Positions 61,328 to 63,758 of a stretch of 63,758 bases of DNA are shown here, in pieces. This stretch comes from Gammaproteobacteria bacterium (lineage in GTDB: Bacteria > Pseudomonadota > Gammaproteobacteria > Chromatiales > Chromatiaceae). The notes beneath the pieces are model-generated. The model searched no databases. It saw only the letters and a list, made by a program, of their open reading frames with translations, and was not told the origin of the DNA. How positions within the stretch are numbered: position 1 is the first letter of the stretch; the number at the start of each line of letters is the position of its first letter. The translations under genes were made by a program, and so were the position numbers. The stretch is taken from contig WFXD01000041.1 of assembly GCA_015490795.1 (NCBI GenBank), positions 1-63,758 on the forward strand, written 5' to 3'.

Positions 61328-61615
61328 ATGTCGCTCGATCATGCCGATGTGAAACAGATTGCCCACCTTGCCCGCCTGGATCTGAGCGGTGAAAAGATGG
61401 AGAGCATTGCTGCGGATCTCACCAATATCCTGGATCTGGTAGCGCAGCTCAGTGCGGTTGATGCCGCAGATGTTGTGCCGATGGCGCACCCGCTACAGAT
61501 GGCCCAACGCCTGCGCAGTGATGAGGTGACGGAGAGAGACCGCCGTGAAGCATTTCAGTCCATTGCGCCTCAGACCGAGAATGGACTCTATCTGGTGCCT
61601 AAAGTTATCGAGTAA
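61328..61615 (+). CDS. gatC: Asp-tRNA(Asn)/Glu-tRNA(Gln) amidotransferase subunit C
   Basis: 95 residues from the ATG at 61328 (MSLDHADVKQIAHLARLDL), with GAGGAAACC upstream; a longer frame to 61244 is rejected. Typical GatC with LARLDLSGEKMESIAADLTNILDLV and TENGLYLVPKVIE. It wraps GatA and GatB in the transamidosome. Confidence 0.97.
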   Translation: MSLDHADVKQIAHLARLDLSGEKMESIAADLTNILDLVAQLSAVDAADVVPMAHPLQMAQRLRSDEVTERDRREAFQSIAPQTENGLYLVPKVIE

Positions 61616-61679
61616 ATCTCTGTTGACTGCCAACTTCGCCCCTTTTTTATCTCTACCTGACTCGATATTTTAAAGCGTT

Positions 61680-63131
61680 ATGCACAATAAAAGCATTACA
61701 GCGCTGGCCGCCGGGCTGCGTGCCGGTGACTACTCCAGCGTCGAGCTGACCCAATATTTTCTTGACCGCATCCAGCGGCTGGATACGGGACTGAACAGCT
61801 TTATCACCGTCTGCGCCGAAGAGGCGCTGGCTGCCGCCAGGGCTGCGGATAAAAAGCTGCAAGCGGGCGAGGCCGGGCCGCTGACCGGCATACCCATCGC
61901 CCATAAGGATATCTTCTGCACCAAAGGGGTCAGAACCACCTGCGGCTCCAGGATGCTGGAGAGCTTCATCTCGCCCTACGATGCCACAGTGGTGGCGCGC
62001 CTCAAGGCGGCGGGCGCTGTCAGCCTGGGCAAGACCAACATGGACGAGTTCGCCATGGGCTCCTCCAACGAGACCAGCTACTATGGCCCGGTGCGCAATC
62101 CCTGGGATACCGGGACGGTGCCCGGTGGATCATCCGGCGGCTCGGCCGCCTGCGTGGCGGCGCGTCTGGCCCCGGCGGCAACGGGTACCGATACCGGCGG
62201 CTCCATCCGCCAGCCTGCTGCGCTGTGTGGCATCACCGGGTTGAAACCCACCTACGGGCGGGTCTCCCGCTATGGCATGATCGCCTTCGCCTCCAGCCTG
62301 GATCAGGCCGGCCCGATGACCACCAGCGCGGCCGATGCGGCCATCATGCTACAGGCGATGGCCGGGTTTGACGGGCGCGACTCCACCAGCGCCGAGCAGC
62401 CGGTGCCGGACTACAGCAGCGGGCTGCAGGATGATCTGACCGGGCTGAAGATCGGCCTGCCCAGGGAGTATTTTGGCGAAGGGCTGGATGCAGCTGTGGC
62501 CAGATCCATCGAGGAGGCCATCGGCGAGTACAAAAAACTGGGTGCCGAGGTGGTCGAGATCAGTCTGCCCAACACCCATCTGGCGGTGCCCACCTACTAT
62601 GTGGTGGCCCCGGCGGAGTGCTCCTCCAACCTCTCCCGCTTCGATGGCGTGCGTTATGGCCACCGTTGTGAAGATCCGAAGGATCTGGAGGATCTCTACA
62701 AACGCTCCCGCGCCGAAGGCTTTGGCGATGAGGTGCAGCGGCGCATCCTGATCGGCACCTATGCGCTCTCCGCCGGCTATTATGATGCCTACTATCTGAA
62801 GGCCCAGCAGGTTCGCCAGCTCATTTCGGATGACTTCAAACGCGCCTTCGGGCAGGTGGATCTGATTATGGGGCCGACCGCGCCGGAGAGCGGCTTCCGC
62901 ATCGGCGAGAAGGCCGATGACCCGGTCAGCATGTACCTGTCAGACATCTACACCATCGCCGTCAACCTGGCGGGCCTGCCGGGGATCTCCATCCCGGTTG
63001 CCCCGGCAGCGGGCAGCCCCGTCGGGCTACAGATCATCGGCAACTACTTTGCCGAGGCCAGACTGCTGAATGTGGCGCACCGGCTGCAGATGGCTACTGA
63101 CTATCACCAAGCAGCCCCCGCCGGAATTTAG
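61680..63131 (+). CDS. gatA: Asp-tRNA(Asn)/Glu-tRNA(Gln) amidotransferase subunit A
   Basis: 483 residues. Amidase-signature enzyme: catalytic Lys in [13 protein letters not shown] (about residue 78), cis-Ser and nucleophile Ser in GGSSGGSAA and [17 protein letters not shown]. It releases ammonia from glutamine for GatB. Full length. It lies 64 bp after gatC. Confidence 0.98.
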   Translation: MHNKSITALAAGLRAGDYSSVELTQYFLDRIQRLDTGLNSFITVCAEEALAAARAADKKLQAGEAGPLTGIPIAHKDIFCTKGVRTTCGSRMLESFISPYDATVVARLKAAGAVSLGKTNMDEFAMGSSNETSYYGPVRNPWDTGTVPGGSSGGSAACVAARLAPAATGTDTGGSIRQPAALCGITGLKPTYGRVSRYGMIAFASSLDQAGPMTTSAADAAIMLQAMAGFDGRDSTSAEQPVPDYSSGLQDDLTGLKIGLPREYFGEGLDAAVARSIEEAIGEYKKLGAEVVEISLPNTHLAVPTYYVVAPAECSSNLSRFDGVRYGHRCEDPKDLEDLYKRSRAEGFGDEVQRRILIGTYALSAGYYDAYYLKAQQVRQLISDDFKRAFGQVDLIMGPTAPESGFRIGEKADDPVSMYLSDIYTIAVNLAGLPGISIPVAPAAGSPVGLQIIGNYFAEARLLNVAHRLQMATDYHQAAPAGI

Positions 63132-63145
63132 AGGTTTTGACGAAC

Positions 63146-63758
63146 ATGCAATGGGAAACAGTCATCGGCCTTGAGATCCATGCTCAGCTGGCCACCAAAT
63201 CGAAGATCTTCTCCGGTGCTTCAACCGCTTATGGCGCAGCACCCAACACACAGGCCTGCAATGTAGATCTGGGCATGCCGGGCGTGCTGCCCGTGCTGAA
63301 CCGGGAGGCGGTTCGCATGGCGGTGAGGTTTGGCGTGGCGATTGGCGCCGAGGTTGCGCCCCGCTCAGTCTTTGCACGCAAAAACTACTTCTATCCCGAC
63401 CTGCCCAAGGGGTATCAAATCAGCCAGTTCGAGCTGCCGATTGTCGGCAAAGGGCGCTTGACCATCAATCTGGGAGAGGGCGATATCAAAGAGATCGGCG
63501 TCACCCGCGCCCACCTCGAAGAGGATGCCGGCAAATCGCTGCATGAGGATTTTCACGGCATGACCGGCATCGACCTCAACCGTGCCGGCACACCGCTGCT
63601 GGAGATCGTCTCCGAGCCGGATATGCGCTCTGCCGCCGAGGCCGTTGCCTACGCCAAAAAGATCCACGCCCTGGTGCGCTATATCGAGATCTGTGATGGC
63701 AACATGGCCGAAGGCTCCTTCCGTTGTGATGCCAACGTCTCGGTGCGCCCTATGGGGC
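63146..63758 (+). CDS. gatB: Asp-tRNA(Asn)/Glu-tRNA(Gln) amidotransferase subunit B (3' truncated by window)
   Basis: Starts at ATG 63146 ([20 protein letters not shown]) and runs open to the end of the window, giving 204 visible residues of a usual ~475. Signature blocks: [55 protein letters not shown] and [20 protein letters not shown]. It transfers ammonia to the misacylated tRNA. It lies 14 bp after gatA. Confidence 0.97.
   Translation, partial: MQWETVIGLEIHAQLATKSKIFSGASTAYGAAPNTQACNVDLGMPGVLPVLNREAVRMAVRFGVAIGAEVAPRSVFARKNYFYPDLPKGYQISQFELPIVGKGRLTINLGEGDIKEIGVTRAHLEEDAGKSLHEDFHGMTGIDLNRAGTPLLEIVSEPDMRSAAEAVAYAKKIHALVRYIEICDGNMAEGSFRCDANVSVRPMG

Overview
The window is a chromosomal segment of a gammaproteobacterium. 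The evidence is the gene sets and their order: rpsP-rimM-trmD-rplS behind ffh and a CcsA/YpjD-type gene, mreB-mreC-mreD-mrdA-rodA-mltB, gatCAB, bioB-bioF-bioH-bioC-bioD, Rsd/AlgQ, CheV, MotY, ExoI and an E. coli-type CCA enzyme. Several c-type cytochromes, a TSUP anion transporter, ATP-dependent PEP carboxykinase and a free-standing PCP_red protein would suit a sulfur- or redox-active marine lineage, but that finer placement is inference. No rRNA, tRNA, CRISPR array, prophage or transposase gene was recognised.

Layout. 1-9.0 kb: end of an unknown gene, a palindromic repeat, an outer-membrane barrel / LolA-like / MMPL exporter trio, a DUF2892 membrane protein, two cytochrome genes and pckA. 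9.0-14.6 kb: cheV facing the biotin operon, whose bioC and bioD are separated by a miniature element. 14.7-25.3 kb: comF-like gene, motY-like gene, a lipoprotein and class III cyclase pair, pteridine reductase, a MidA-like methyltransferase, cca, an NDUFA9-like protein and a TSUP permease. 25.3-32.9 kb: rsd, a large unusual cyclase-domain protein, slt, a thioesterase, a tiny PCP_red protein, DAHP synthase and a dihaem cytochrome. 33-34.9 kb: an AT-richer accessory island with ccdAB and a DUF6882-like gene bounded by integron attC-like core sites. 34.9-43.4 kb: amtB, a small membrane protein, an RRM protein, ypjD, ffh, the rpsP operon and sbcB. 43.4-54.5 kb: mostly poorly known genes, an HDAC-family deacetylase, a kelch-like protein, gmd-fcl, a Ycf46-like AAA ATPase and a truncated terB-like gene. 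54.6-63.8 kb: the cell-shape cluster read leftward and gatCAB read rightward, with gatB running off the end.

The most distinctive content is non-coding. At least three families of palindromic miniature elements are scattered between genes, and inside one. Family 1 has four copies (10651, 23231, 41720, 48089) with terminal inverted repeats starting CCTAGAAAAATC and 5-bp target duplications of the form ATNAT. The central stems fall into two sequence types in which changes on one arm are compensated on the other. One copy entered the former ATGA stop/start overlap of bioC and bioD, and its target duplication left both genes intact. Another abuts the cca start codon. Family 2 (CTAGTACTCC ends; 19767 and 54193) forms very long hairpins; one copy truncates a TerB-family gene. 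Family 3 (175, 16368, 54355) tends to lie directly next to family 2 ends. These elements look like non-autonomous mobile DNA acting on operon junctions, and they are the best candidates here for something undescribed.
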